Assembly: GCF_038069945.1 (NCBI RefSeq)
Contig: NZ_JBBPEV010000004.1
Coordinates: 186,001 to 250,000, forward strand
Source of the DNA: Aquabacterium sp. A3
GTDB taxonomy: Bacteria > Pseudomonadota > Gammaproteobacteria > Burkholderiales > Burkholderiaceae_C
Length of the DNA: 64,000 bases
Direction: 5' to 3'
Both the position numbers and the translations under genes were made by a program. Below are positions 8,626-17,910 of this stretch, piece by piece. The stretch's first letter is position 1. Each line of letters begins with the position of its first letter. Below the pieces are notes generated by a model. That model was not told the DNA's origin. It did no database searches and saw only the letters and a program-made list of their open reading frames with translations.

Positions 8626-9730
8626 TCAGATGCCTTGCTTCAGGCTGGCCTCGATGAATTGATCGAGGTCGCCATCCAGCACCTTCTGGGTGTTCGAGAT
8701 TTCCACGTTGGTACGCAAGTCCTTGATGCGCGACTGGTCCAGCACATACGAGCGGATCTGGTGGCCCCAGCCCACATCGGTCTTGGTGTCTTCCAGCTTC
8801 TGCTGCTCTTCCATGCGCTTGCGCATTTCATGGTCGTACAGGCGCGAACGCAGGCGCTTCCAGGCCACGTCACGGTTGCTGTGCTGGCTGCGGCCGTCCT
8901 GACACTGCACCACGATGCCCGTGGGGATGTGGGTCAGGCGCACGGCAGAGTCGGTCTTGTTGATGTGCTGACCGCCCGCGCCCGAGGCCCGGTAGGTGTC
9001 GGTGCGCACATCGGCCGGGTTGATGTCGATCTCGATCGAGTCATCCACCTCGGGGTACACAAACACCGATGCGAACGAGGTGTGGCGACCGCCCGAGGAG
9101 TCGAACGGCGACTTGCGCACCAGACGGTGCACACCGGTTTCGGTGCGCAGAAAGCCAAACGCATAATCACCTTCCACCTTGATGGTGGCGCTCTTGATGC
9201 CGGCGGTGTCGCCCGGGGTCTCGTCTTCCATGTCCACCTTGAAGCCCTTGCGCTCGCAATAGCGCAGGTACTGGCGCAACAGCATCGAGGCCCAGTCACA
9301 GGCCTCGGTACCGCCGGCGCCGGCCTGGATGTCGATGAAGCAGTTGCTGGGGTCGGCCGGGTTGCTGAACATCCGGCGGAACTCCAGGCCTTCAACGTCG
9401 GCCGTCAGGGCGGCCACATCGTCGGCGATGGACTGCAGACCGGCCTCGTCACCCTCTTCTTTCGACATCTCGAACAGCTCGGCGTTGTCGGCCAGGCCGC
9501 TGGTCAGGCGCTCGATCACAAGCACCACGTCTTCCAGCGACTTTTTCTCTTTGCCCAGGGCCTGCGCGCGCTTGGGGTCGTTCCAGACGGTGGGGTCTTC
9601 CAGCTCGGCGTTCACTTCGGCCAGACGGCGGGATTTTTCATCCCAGTTAAAGATACCTCCGAAGGTCGTCCGTGCGCTCGCGCAGATCGGCAATGTTGGC
9701 GCCCAGGGCGTTGATGGTTTCGATGTCCAT
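8626..9730 (-). CDS. prfB: Peptide chain release factor 2, programmed +1 frameshift
   Basis: Frame one starts at ATG 9730 and encodes 27 residues ('[20 protein letters not shown]' onward to 'DDLRRYL') before an in-frame TAA at 9649-9647. A +1 shift (skipping base 9649) continues at 9648 to the stop at 8626, giving about 367 residues against 365 in E. coli. RF2 releases peptides at UGA and UAA. The tripeptide anticodon 'SPF' is in '[12 protein letters not shown]', and the catalytic 'GGQ' is in '[18 protein letters not shown]'. Autoregulation is expected: low RF2 favours the shift. A start inside the second frame would lose the conserved N-terminus and is rejected. Confidence 0.95.
9647..9660 (-). 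promoter_or_regulatory. prfB recoding site: GGAGG-TAT-CTT-TAA-C
   Basis: On the minus strand the sequence reads CGGAGGTATCTTTAAC. The slippery codon CTT is followed by TAA, and GGAGG, an internal Shine-Dalgarno-like element, lies 3 bases before CTT as in known RF2 sites. The common site uses UGA; here the stop is UAA, which RF1 can also read. Confidence 0.9.
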
Positions 9731-9786
9731 GGTCAATCCTGCTCAGTGTGCGTGTGGCCAGGCTCGCCCCCGGGGCGAATCAAGGC

Positions 9787-9818
9787 AAAAAGGCCCCGCT
9801 GTCGTCGACAGGAGCCTT
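9787..9818 (-). terminator. Terminator between the alpha/beta hydrolase and prfB
   Basis: On the minus strand AAGGCTC-CTGTCGACGACAG-CGGGGCCTT is followed by TTTTG. It lies 19 bases beyond the hydrolase stop and before prfB, which separates prfB transcription from the upstream gene. Confidence 0.65.
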
Positions 9819-9836
9819 GCGTATGGGCTTATTTTC

Positions 9837-10790
9837 TCACGTCGCGGGGCCCGTCAGAAACCGGGCCATGCACGCCGCGAGGGCCTCGGGCTGGTCATGG
9901 TGGAGCATGTGGCCGGCATCGGCCAGGGTTTCCAGCCTGAAATCGGGCACCAGCTTGACCCGCTCCAGAAATTCGTCACGCCCGAACTTGCCATTGAAAA
10001 ACAGAAAGTACAGGGTGTCCGCTCCCTCGACGAACAAGACCGGACAACGGATGCGCGTCAGGAAGGCCCTGACCTCTTCCACACGGTACAGAAAGGGTTG
10101 GGGGCGTTTGTGGGCGGCGTCGGCATTGATCACCCAGCGCTCGCCCTCTGGCCGCCCCCAATGGCCGGCCAGCCACAGTGCAAAGCTGTCGCGCAGGCGG
10201 GGGTTGTTGGCCTGCAGCCGCTTGGCCACCTCGGCCTGGCTGGCGTAATCCTTCAGTTGCACGGGCGTCTTGAGTTCGTCCAGCCACTTTTCGTAGCGCT
10301 GCGGGGCTTCTTCAGGCTCGGTGGCCGGCAGACCGAAGCCCTCCAGGTTCACCAGCTTGCGGATGCGCGACGAGCGCACGCCCGCGTACAGCATGACCAC
10401 GTTGCCGCCCATGCTGTGGCCCACCAGGTCCACGGGCTGCTGGGGCGAGAGGTGGTCCAGGATGGCGTCCAGATCGCCCAGGTAATCGGCAAAAAAGTAA
10501 CAGTCGGTGCCCGGCGGCGCCGCGGTGCGCCCAAAACCTCGCCAGTCCACGGCCACCATGGGACGGTCCGACCACCCCGGCTGCTCGCGCAGGGCGTCCA
10601 CCATGAACTGAAACGAGGCGGCCACGTCCATCCAGCCATGCACCAGCACGACCAGCGGCTGCTCGGGCGTGACGCGGGCAAGGTCGCCCCAGCACAGCAG
10701 GTGGTACTGCAGCCCCCGAATGTCCAGGGACAGCGTTTGGGCCGGATGGGTGGGTTGGTAGCTCGTGGGCGGGAGGGTGGGCGAAGACAT
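9837..10790 (-). CDS. Alpha/beta hydrolase (serine hydrolase)
   Basis: 317 residues, cytoplasmic (no signal peptide). The oxyanion-hole segment is 'VVLVHGWMDVAASFQFM' near residues 47-63, the nucleophile elbow 'DLVGHSMGGNVVML' places Ser at 126, an acid is likely in 'VLFVEGADTLYF', and the catalytic His is in 'LADAGHMLHHDQPEA'. This is the family of epoxide hydrolases, haloalkane dehalogenases and esterases; nothing fixes the substrate. It is a single gene with its own terminator, 166 bases from the divergent GGDEF-EAL gene. Confidence 0.85.
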   Translation of the reverse strand: MSSPTLPPTSYQPTHPAQTLSLDIRGLQYHLLCWGDLARVTPEQPLVVLVHGWMDVAASFQFMVDALREQPGWSDRPMVAVDWRGFGRTAAPPGTDCYFFADYLGDLDAILDHLSPQQPVDLVGHSMGGNVVMLYAGVRSSRIRKLVNLEGFGLPATEPEEAPQRYEKWLDELKTPVQLKDYASQAEVAKRLQANNPRLRDSFALWLAGHWGRPEGERWVINADAAHKRPQPFLYRVEEVRAFLTRIRCPVLFVEGADTLYFLFFNGKFGRDEFLERVKLVPDFRLETLADAGHMLHHDQPEALAACMARFLTGPAT

Positions 10791-10956
10791 GCGCGGGTCC
10801 GGGGACGCTGGGTGTGACTTTATGCCGGGCGGGTCACCTCATCTTGAGGGGATCGGGGACCCTCGGGATGCGACATCATCGCCGATGGTGCCATTTTTAA
10901 CCTAAGCTCTCGTCCCTGTCGTCCAATCATCCGTCGGCCAGACACTTCAAGCCGTT

Positions 10957-13900
10957 GTGAATTCCCTACCGCCCCATTCTCACGAGCCACCGCAGGAGTC
11001 TCACCCGCTGAGCACCCCGGTCATGGGCCGTTTCGGCCCGGTGGCCGCCTGCCTGGCCGCCTTGGCCGTGGTGAGCATGGGGCTGATCGCCTGGTCTCAC
11101 CTGGGCTGGCGCACCATCCAGGAGCGCTCGCACGCGTTCGATGCGCAGCTGTCGTCCATCCAGTTCAGGCTGCACCGCAGCCAGTGGCTGGTGGAAGAAG
11201 CCTTGCGGCAGCCCGACACCGCCACTCAAGAAGCCATCGTGCATCCGCTGGATGAAGCGCGGGTGCTGGCCAGCCGCCTGGCGATGGAAGACTCGCCCCT
11301 CATGCAGCCCTCGCTGACGCAGTGGATGGCGCAACTGCACCTGGCCGAGGCCGCCGTGCTGCAGCGGCTGCGCCGGCCGCAAGAGGTCCATGAGGCCACG
11401 GTGAGGCAGGCCCTGTCGGGCCTGGACCTGGCCTCGGTGGGGGTGACGCAGGCCTGGCAGCAAGAGCTGGAACTGGCCCGGCTGCACCAGAGTCGCCTGG
11501 ACAAGATCAACATGGCCCTGGTGGGCGGTCTGACGCTGGTCCTGCTGTGCGCCATGTGGCTGGCCCACCGGCAACGAGACCGGGCCATGGGCGTGCTCAA
11601 GAAACGCGAAGCCCAGTTGAGGGCCTTTGCCGATGTGCTGCCCGATCTGGCGTTTCGGCTGGATCACGAAGGGCGCCATCTGGACATCTACGGCAACAAC
11701 CTGCCCTTGCTGGGCCGCCCGCCACAAGCATGGCTGGGCCGACACCTGCATGAGTTCTTTGCCCCCGAAATGGCTGAGCGGCTGATGGGCACGCTGCGCA
11801 CCGCCCTGTCCGAACGCAAGACGCAGTCGTCCAGCTTTGCGCTGGAGGTCAAGGGCCAGCTGCGCCATTTCGACAGCCGGTGCGCCCCGATCGGCGACAG
11901 CGACGAGGTCGTCTGGATGATCTGGGACATCACCGGGCGCCGTCAGACCGAGCGACGCTTGCGACGCAAGACGCGGATGTATGACTTTCTCAGCCACGTC
12001 AACCAGGCCATCGTGCGCTCGCAAGAAGAGCCTGCCCTGCTGGCACGCGTGTGCCGCGTCGCGGTTGAACATGGTCAGTTCCGCAAGGCCTGGGTGGCCT
12101 ATTTTGACGAGGCGCACGATGACGGCAGTGCGCCGGGCCTGCAATGCCAGGCGGAGGCCGGTGATGCGCGCCCCGGCACCGACACCCTGAGCTTTCAGCT
12201 GCTGGAGACCCCCGCCCAGGAGGCGGTGCTGGACCGCAGCCTGCGCGAGGGGCGCACCTACCGCACGGCCGACCTGTCATGCGAGCCCTTGCGGCCGGCC
12301 TGGGCGCAAGACGCCATCGAGGCGGGCACGCCAGGCTGCGTGGTGGTGCCCCTCTACCGTGACCAGGCCTTGATCGGGCACCTCATCCTGGTGGGTAAAC
12401 GGGTGGACGACCACGACACCGACGAGCTCGGCTTGTTTGAAGACCTCTCCAGCGACCTGTCTTTCGCCCTGACCACATTGCACCGCGAAGAACTGCGCAA
12501 CCACGCCGAACAACGCATTCGGCTTCATGCCGCAGCCCTGGAAAGCTCGCGCGACGGCATGATGGTGCTGGGGCGGGACCGCTGCATCGTCAGCATCAAC
12601 CCGGCCTTCACCGTCCTGACCGGCTATGACGAGCAAGAGGTCATCGGGCGCACGCCCGAGTTCCTGCTGCCCGACCACCCGGAGGAAACCATCGAAGCAC
12701 TGCGCCGGGACATCATGGCGCAAGGCACCTGCCAGACCGAGGTGTGGTTCCAGAAAAAGGGCGGCGAGCTGTTCATGACCAAACTGTCGGTCAGCACCGT
12801 CAAAGGCCTGCAGGGCCGTCCCACCCATTTCGTGGGCGTGTTCACCGACATCACCCAGCTCAAGCAGACCGAAGAACGCCTGGCCCGCATGGCGCACTTC
12901 GACACCCTCACCGAGTTGCCCAACCGCATGATGATCCACCAGCGCCTGGCTCACGCCGTGAACCTGGCGCAGCGGCATCACACGCTGGTGGGGGTCGTGT
13001 TCATCGATCTGGACAACTTCAAGACCGTCAACGACGGCCTGGGCCACGCGGCCGGCGACAACCTGCTGCGACAGGTCGCGCAACGCCTGCGTCAACGCGT
13101 GCGACAAGAAGACACCCTGGGGCGCCTGGGCGGCGACGAGTTCATCCTGGTGCTGGAACACCTTCGGCACCCTCAGCAAGCCGCCCACGTGGCCACCTCC
13201 ATCCTGGAGACGCTGGGCGAGCCCTTCACCCTGGACGGCGGGCAGCAGGTGTATGTGCGTGCCTCCATCGGGGTGGCCATGTTCCCGCAGGATGGCGTCG
13301 ACGCCTCGGAGCTGGTGCGCAATGCCGATGCCGCCATGTACGAATCCAAACGGCGCGGCCGCAACAACTTCAGCTTCTACAGCAGCAATTTCACCACCGA
13401 TGCCAACTCGCGCTTGCAGCTGGAAACCCGCCTGCGTCGGGCGGTGGAGCTGGGCGAGTTTGTGCTGCACTACCAGCCCATGGTGCGCATCAGCGATCAC
13501 CGCGTGGTGTCGGTCGAGGCCCTGGTGCGCCTGAAGGCGCCTGAAGGCCAGGACGATCCTCCAATCTCGTCGATCGGCCCCAGCGAGTTCATCCCAGTGA
13601 TGGAAGACACCGGCATGATCGTGGCCCTGGGCGACTGGGTGCTGGCCGAAGCCTGCCGCCAGGCCAAGGCCTGGCTGGACGCAGGCCTGGAGTTTGGCCG
13701 GGTGGCGGTCAATGTCTCACCCAGCGAGATCAGCCGTGGCGCCGTCCTGGACCGCCTCACGCGCATCCTGCAAGACACCGGACTGCCGCCCGAACGCCTG
13801 GAGCTGGAAATCACCGAAAGCGGCCTGATGGAGTCTGGCCCCGCCGCCGAAGCCTTCCTGCAGGCGGTGCATGCTTTGGGCGTGCAGCTCACGATTGACG

Positions 13901-14193
13901 ACTTCGGTACCGGTTACTCGTCCCTGGCCTACCTCAAACGCTTCCCGGTGCAGCAACTCAAGATCGACCGCAGCTTTGTTCAGGACCTGCCAGGGCACGA
14001 CAGTGACAACCAACTGGTCAGCACCATGATCGCCATGGCCCACGGCCTGCGCCTGCAGGTGGTGGCCGAGGGTGTGGAGATGCCCGACCAGGAAGCCTTC
14101 CTGGCGGCACTGGGGTGCGATGTGGCCCAGGGCTACCTGCATGGTCGCCCCTTGCCCGCGGAATTGCTCACCCCCTTGCTCAAGACCGCCTGA
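10957..14193 (+). CDS. Membrane-bound sensor GGDEF-EAL protein (c-di-GMP turnover)
   Basis: 1078 residues, GTG start at 10957. Order: transmembrane helix about 28-48; a periplasmic helical sensor of about 135 residues; transmembrane helix about 186-205; PAS about 216-335; GAF-like about 345-510; PAS about 525-645; GGDEF; EAL. The synthase motif is intact ('RLGGDEFILVL', near 725), and an inhibitory I-site RQED sits five residues before it. The phosphodiesterase part is also intact: 'SVEALVRL' near 852 and 'DDFGTGYSSLAYLKRFP'. The protein could make or degrade c-di-GMP depending on signal. It stands alone, divergent from the hydrolase, so its pathway is unknown. Confidence 0.93.
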   Translation: MNSLPPHSHEPPQESHPLSTPVMGRFGPVAACLAALAVVSMGLIAWSHLGWRTIQERSHAFDAQLSSIQFRLHRSQWLVEEALRQPDTATQEAIVHPLDEARVLASRLAMEDSPLMQPSLTQWMAQLHLAEAAVLQRLRRPQEVHEATVRQALSGLDLASVGVTQAWQQELELARLHQSRLDKINMALVGGLTLVLLCAMWLAHRQRDRAMGVLKKREAQLRAFADVLPDLAFRLDHEGRHLDIYGNNLPLLGRPPQAWLGRHLHEFFAPEMAERLMGTLRTALSERKTQSSSFALEVKGQLRHFDSRCAPIGDSDEVVWMIWDITGRRQTERRLRRKTRMYDFLSHVNQAIVRSQEEPALLARVCRVAVEHGQFRKAWVAYFDEAHDDGSAPGLQCQAEAGDARPGTDTLSFQLLETPAQEAVLDRSLREGRTYRTADLSCEPLRPAWAQDAIEAGTPGCVVVPLYRDQALIGHLILVGKRVDDHDTDELGLFEDLSSDLSFALTTLHREELRNHAEQRIRLHAAALESSRDGMMVLGRDRCIVSINPAFTVLTGYDEQEVIGRTPEFLLPDHPEETIEALRRDIMAQGTCQTEVWFQKKGGELFMTKLSVSTVKGLQGRPTHFVGVFTDITQLKQTEERLARMAHFDTLTELPNRMMIHQRLAHAVNLAQRHHTLVGVVFIDLDNFKTVNDGLGHAAGDNLLRQVAQRLRQRVRQEDTLGRLGGDEFILVLEHLRHPQQAAHVATSILETLGEPFTLDGGQQVYVRASIGVAMFPQDGVDASELVRNADAAMYESKRRGRNNFSFYSSNFTTDANSRLQLETRLRRAVELGEFVLHYQPMVRISDHRVVSVEALVRLKAPEGQDDPPISSIGPSEFIPVMEDTGMIVALGDWVLAEACRQAKAWLDAGLEFGRVAVNVSPSEISRGAVLDRLTRILQDTGLPPERLELEITESGLMESGPAAEAFLQAVHALGVQLTIDDFGTGYSSLAYLKRFPVQQLKIDRSFVQDLPGHDSDNQLVSTMIAMAHGLRLQVVAEGVEMPDQEAFLAALGCDVAQGYLHGRPLPAELLTPLLKTA

Positions 14194-14268
14194 GAAGACA
14201 AGCTGAGTCCTGCAAAAAAAGCACGATCGTTCGATAATGGGTCTCCATCACTGCCGCCAGGTTGCCTC

Positions 14269-15105
14269 ATGAGCGATGCACAGCCCACCTTGACCTCCCT
14301 GCCCCAGATCCTGGCGTCGAGAGAACGCGTTTCCGCCCCGCAGGTTCGCTTCAGCGTGCCAGCCGACTGGCTGCAGGGGCGCACCACCTTCGGCGGCTTG
14401 CTGTCGGCCCTGGCCGTGCAGGCCATGCGCGACGTGTGTGGCAGCAACTGGCCGCTGCGCGCGCTTCAAACCAATTTTGTGGGCCCGGTGGCCGTCGGCC
14501 ACTTTGATGTCGAGGTGACCCTGCTGCGCCAGGGCAAGAACATCCGCCAGGTACAGGCCCGGGTGCTTCAATCCCAGGCAGACGGTCAGCCACAGGTCTG
14601 TGGCGTGCTGCTGGGGGTGTTCGGCACCGGCCGCGAGTCGGCCTTGCCCTTCATTCGCCCGGCACAGCCCACCGTGCAACGCACGGCCGAGCAGGCGGCC
14701 GTGTGGCCCTACATCCCTGACGTCATGCCGGCGTTCACGCAGCACCTGGAGTTCCGGCATGCCGAGGGCGGCGTGCCTTTCAGCGGTTCACGCGATGCCT
14801 ACAGCCGCACCTACACGCGGCTGAAGGTGGCCGAGGGCGTGGACGCCGAGCTGCTCAGCGTGCTGCTGGCAGACGCCGGCCCCACGCCGGCCCTGGCCAT
14901 GCTGCCTGGATTCGCGCCAGCGTCCTCGGTCTCATGGGCGCTGGAGTTGCGCCCTGTGGGCGACATCGACGCGCAAGGCCTGTGGCGCATGGACAAAGAC
15001 GCCATCGCCACCGGCGAAGGCTACGTGAACGAAACCACCACGCTGTGGACGCCTTGTGGCCAGATGGCCGCCCTGGGATACCAGGTGGTGGCGGTGTATG
15101 GCTGA
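14269..15105 (+). CDS. Acyl-CoA thioesterase-like protein (double hotdog, TesB-like)
   Basis: 278 residues. The N-terminal hotdog has 'GRTTFGGLLSALAVQAMRDV' and 'LQTNFVGPVAVGHFDVEVTLL', typical of the TesB-related thioesterase family. The second half ('SSVSWALELRPVGDIDAQG' and 'YVNETTTLWTPCGQMAALGYQ') is the matching C-terminal hotdog. Members hydrolyse acyl-CoA thioesters; chain-length preference cannot be read. Its stop overlaps the start of the first chromate-transporter-like gene (ATGGCTGA), so translation is coupled, although no functional link is known. Confidence 0.85.
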   Translation: MSDAQPTLTSLPQILASRERVSAPQVRFSVPADWLQGRTTFGGLLSALAVQAMRDVCGSNWPLRALQTNFVGPVAVGHFDVEVTLLRQGKNIRQVQARVLQSQADGQPQVCGVLLGVFGTGRESALPFIRPAQPTVQRTAEQAAVWPYIPDVMPAFTQHLEFRHAEGGVPFSGSRDAYSRTYTRLKVAEGVDAELLSVLLADAGPTPALAMLPGFAPASSVSWALELRPVGDIDAQGLWRMDKDAIATGEGYVNETTTLWTPCGQMAALGYQVVAVYG

Positions 15106-15682
15106 AACCCAGCGCCCGGCATCGCTGGGCGCCTTGTTCTGGGCCTTCACGGCGCTGGCCCTGCAGGGCTTTGGTGGGGTGATTGCCGTGGCCCAGAGAG
15201 AGCTGTGCGAACGTCGGCGCTGGCTCACGCCGGCCGAGTTTCTGGAATTGCTGGCCTCTGCCCAGGTGCTGCCTGGCCCGAACGTGTGCAACCTGTCGCT
15301 GATGATTGGTGACCGTTTCTTTGGGTGGCGTGGGGCCTTGGTGGCCTTGCTGGGCATGATGGCCGCCCCCCTGGCCTTGATGCTCGCGCTGGCCTGGGCC
15401 CTCGCGCAGGCCCAGACCGTGTGGCCGGCCACGCAATCCACGGTCAAAGGCGCGCTGTTTGGCATCGCCGCCGTGGCGGCTGGCCAGATCATCGGCACGG
15501 TGCTGAAACTGGCGGCCCCCTTGCGCCAGCATCCGCTGGGCGCCCCTGCCAGCATCGGTCTGGCCGCACTGGCCTTCGGCATGATGGTGGGTTTGAAGTG
15601 GCCCCTGCTGTGGGTGCTGCTGGGCCTGGGGGGCGCCGCCTGCGTGCTCACCTACTGGCGCTTGCGCCGCCCTGCCTCATGA
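15098..15682 (+). CDS. Chromate-transporter-family protein (short form, first of pair)
   Basis: 194 residues from the ATG at 15098, which overlaps the preceding stop; the frame upstream of it belongs to the thioesterase region. It is a single CHR domain: 'LQGFGGVIAVAQRELCERR' and 'LASAQVLPGPNVCNLSLMIG', followed by about five hydrophobic helices. Full-length ChrA has two fused CHR domains of about 400 residues; here the halves are separate genes. The pair probably forms a membrane dimer that exports oxyanions such as chromate. The stop overlaps the next start as ATGA. Confidence 0.85.
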   Translation: MAETQRPASLGALFWAFTALALQGFGGVIAVAQRELCERRRWLTPAEFLELLASAQVLPGPNVCNLSLMIGDRFFGWRGALVALLGMMAAPLALMLALAWALAQAQTVWPATQSTVKGALFGIAAVAAGQIIGTVLKLAAPLRQHPLGAPASIGLAALAFGMMVGLKWPLLWVLLGLGGAACVLTYWRLRRPAS

Positions 15683-16224
15683 TGGCCAACGGTCTGGAGC
15701 TGCCTTGGGCCACGTGGGGTGAACTCTTCGGCCACTTCCTGGCGCTGTCGCTGATGTCCATCGGCGGCGCCATCACGCTGGTGCCCGACATGCACCGCCG
15801 CCTGGTCGACGAAGGCCAATTGCTGTCCGATGCCGATTTCACATCGGCCATTGCCCTGGCCCAGGCCGCCCCGGGGCCCAATGTGCTGTTTGTCTCGCTG
15901 ATGGGCTGGTATGCCGCCGGATTGTCGGGGGCGCTGATCAGCACGCTGGGCATCATGCTGCCCTCCACCACCCTGACGCTGATCGTGTCTCGCTGGATCG
16001 CTTCTCGGCGCCATTGGTTGAGCGTCCAGGCGTTTCAGGGCGGCATGACCCCGGTCACCCTGGGACTGCTGGTGGCCACAGGATGGCACCTCGCCCCCAC
16101 CCTGCAGCACGGGCGGGCCTTGCTGCTGTGCGGGGTGGTGGCATGGCTGGTGTGGCAAACGCGGGTGCGGCTGATCTGGCTGGTGGCGGCCGGGGCCGCC
16201 CTGGGTGCCCTGGGATGGGTGTGA
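15679..16224 (+). CDS. Chromate-transporter-family protein (short form, second of pair)
   Basis: 181 residues from ATG 15679 (a second ATG follows directly at 15682). The CHR signature is 'LMSIGGAITLVPDMHRRL' and 'IALAQAAPGPNVLFVSLMG', followed by several transmembrane helices and the C-terminal 'RLIWLVAAGAALGALG'. It overlaps the first half by four bases, so both are made from one message, as expected for a two-component ChrA. Substrate assignment rests on family only. Confidence 0.85.
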   Translation: MMANGLELPWATWGELFGHFLALSLMSIGGAITLVPDMHRRLVDEGQLLSDADFTSAIALAQAAPGPNVLFVSLMGWYAAGLSGALISTLGIMLPSTTLTLIVSRWIASRRHWLSVQAFQGGMTPVTLGLLVATGWHLAPTLQHGRALLLCGVVAWLVWQTRVRLIWLVAAGAALGALGWV

Positions 16225-16275
16225 GCACGGGCCGCCCGACTACACTGCGGTGTTTCGCCGACTTCACAGACCGAC

Positions 16276-16557
16276 ATGACCACGCCACTGACCATTCTTC
16301 ACAACCGCGACCAGCAGCGTTTTGAAGCCACCGTCGACGGGCTGCTGTGCCGGGCCGACTACGAGCTTCGGCCTGGCGTGATGGCCATGACCCACACCAT
16401 CGTGCCACCCGCGCTTGAAGGCCGCGGCATCGCCGCACAGCTGGTGCAGGCCGCACTGCACTGGGCGCGCGAACAACAACTGCGGGTGCAACCCGTGTGC
16501 AGCTACGTCGAGGCCTACCTGCGACGCCACCCCGAGTGGCAAGACCTCAGGGCCTGA
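16276..16557 (+). CDS. Small GNAT-fold acetyltransferase-like protein (YjdJ type)
   Basis: 93 residues. The core reads 'MAMTHTIVPPALEGRGIAAQ' followed by 'LVQAALHWAREQQLRVQPVC', which is the acetyl-CoA-binding loop and helix of the short one-domain GNAT family, and ends in 'YLRRHPEWQDL'. Substrates of these small GNAT proteins are mostly unknown. It is 51 bases after the transporter pair and converges on waaA. A 12-base palindrome TGAGGCGCCTCA spans its stop codon. Confidence 0.8.
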   Translation: MTTPLTILHNRDQQRFEATVDGLLCRADYELRPGVMAMTHTIVPPALEGRGIAAQLVQAALHWAREQQLRVQPVCSYVEAYLRRHPEWQDLRA

Positions 16558-16563
16558 GGCGCC

Positions 16564-17847
16564 TCACAACAAAGCCGCAATGGCCTGGGCCATGCGCTGG
16601 GCCGCCCCGCGATGGGCTTGCGCAAACGACTCGGACCGTGCCCTGGCCAGCGCCAGCGCTTCAGCGTCCGAGATCAGGTTCACCGCCCGCACCACGGCTT
16701 CGTCCCAATTGGCCACCCTGAAGGCCGCGCCTGCGGCCTCACTGAGTTCGGCCGCCTCAGCGAAGTTGAAGGTCGAGGGGCCCATCACCACCGGGCAAGC
16801 GCACGCGGCCGCCTCGATCAGGTTCTGCCCGCCCAGCGCAGCGAAGCTGCCACCGAGCAAGGCCACGCGGGCACTGGCGTAATAGGCCGGCATTTCGCGC
16901 ATCGAATCGCCCAACCACACATCGGCCATGCGCGCGTCCTCGCCTGGCTGTTGCACCCCCCACGAACTGCGCCGAGCGAAGCGCAGGCCTTGGGCCTCGA
17001 TCAACTCGGCCACCTCGTCAAACCGCTGGGGATGGCGCGGTACCACCAGTAATCGGGGCCATGGCCGTGTCGACGAGGCGGCCTGTTGCGTCCGCAAGGC
17101 ACGCCAGGCCTGCAACAAGCCCTGCTCCTCGCCCTCGCGCGTGCTGGCCGCCAAGACCAATGGCCGACCGTCTGGTGCCCCATCAGACACCTGCGCCCAG
17201 CGCTGCCCCAGGGACAGCAGCGCTGGCGCCGGCGTCATGTCGAACTTCACATTGCCCGCCACCGCCACGTGTGGCGCCCCCATGGCACGCAAGCGCTCGG
17301 CATCGGCCTGTGTTTGGGCCAGCACGAGGCGCAGCGCCTGCGCAGCAGGCCTGAGCAGGGCTGCAAACCGTTGGCCCTGCCTAAGGCTCTTGGCGCTCAG
17401 GCGGGCGTTGGCCAGCACCATGGGCACGCGCAGGCGCGCCGCCTCGTGCTGCACGTTCGGCCACACCTCGGTTTCCATCAGCACCCCCACCGCAGGCCGG
17501 TGTCGCCGTAAAAAGCGACGCACGGCCCCCGGCGTGTCATAGGGCAGCCACACCTGGGCATCGCCAGGCTGCAGCAAGCCCAGCCCGGCCTCCCGCCCCG
17601 TGGCGGTGGTGTGGGTCAGCAGCAGGCGCATGCCAGGGATGGCCTCACGCAAGGCCTGCACCAGCGGCTGTGCCGCCCGGGCCTCACCCAGTGACACCGC
17701 GTGCACCCACACCACAGGGCCCGCCCCCGGGGCCACCATGGCCCCCCCCCAGCCCAGTCGCTCAGGCCAATGGGCGCGGTAGCCAGGCTCTGTGCGGCCG
17801 CGCGACCACACCCGCCACAGATAAGCGGGGGTGCCCAGTCTCAGCAA
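16564..17847 (-). CDS. waaA: 3-deoxy-D-manno-octulosonic acid (Kdo) transferase
   Basis: 427 residues as bounded here. It adds Kdo to lipid A precursor at the inner membrane. Visible: 'WVHAVSLGEARAAQPLVQAL' and 'LLLTHTTATGREAG' in the N-terminal GT-B lobe, and 'VALLGGSFAALGGQNLIEAAACACPVV' in the C-terminal sugar-nucleotide lobe. The start is unsettled: 17847 is a TTG, no ATG lies nearby, and the frame continues upstream as 'RILVRWLYSLLLRLGTPAYL', which looks like the real membrane-anchoring N-terminus. That frame runs back to the stop codon of the upstream mutase gene, so a CTG or other rare start 8-12 codons earlier is likely. Confidence 0.92.
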   Translation of the reverse strand: MLRLGTPAYLWRVWSRGRTEPGYRAHWPERLGWGGAMVAPGAGPVVWVHAVSLGEARAAQPLVQALREAIPGMRLLLTHTTATGREAGLGLLQPGDAQVWLPYDTPGAVRRFLRRHRPAVGVLMETEVWPNVQHEAARLRVPMVLANARLSAKSLRQGQRFAALLRPAAQALRLVLAQTQADAERLRAMGAPHVAVAGNVKFDMTPAPALLSLGQRWAQVSDGAPDGRPLVLAASTREGEEQGLLQAWRALRTQQAASSTRPWPRLLVVPRHPQRFDEVAELIEAQGLRFARRSSWGVQQPGEDARMADVWLGDSMREMPAYYASARVALLGGSFAALGGQNLIEAAACACPVVMGPSTFNFAEAAELSEAAGAAFRVANWDEAVVRAVNLISDAEALALARARSESFAQAHRGAAQRMAQAIAALL

Positions 17848-17910
17848 CAGCGAGTACAGCCAGCGAACCAGAATACGCAGCCCCTGTCCTTGGCAGACGA
17901 CGCCGCTGGC

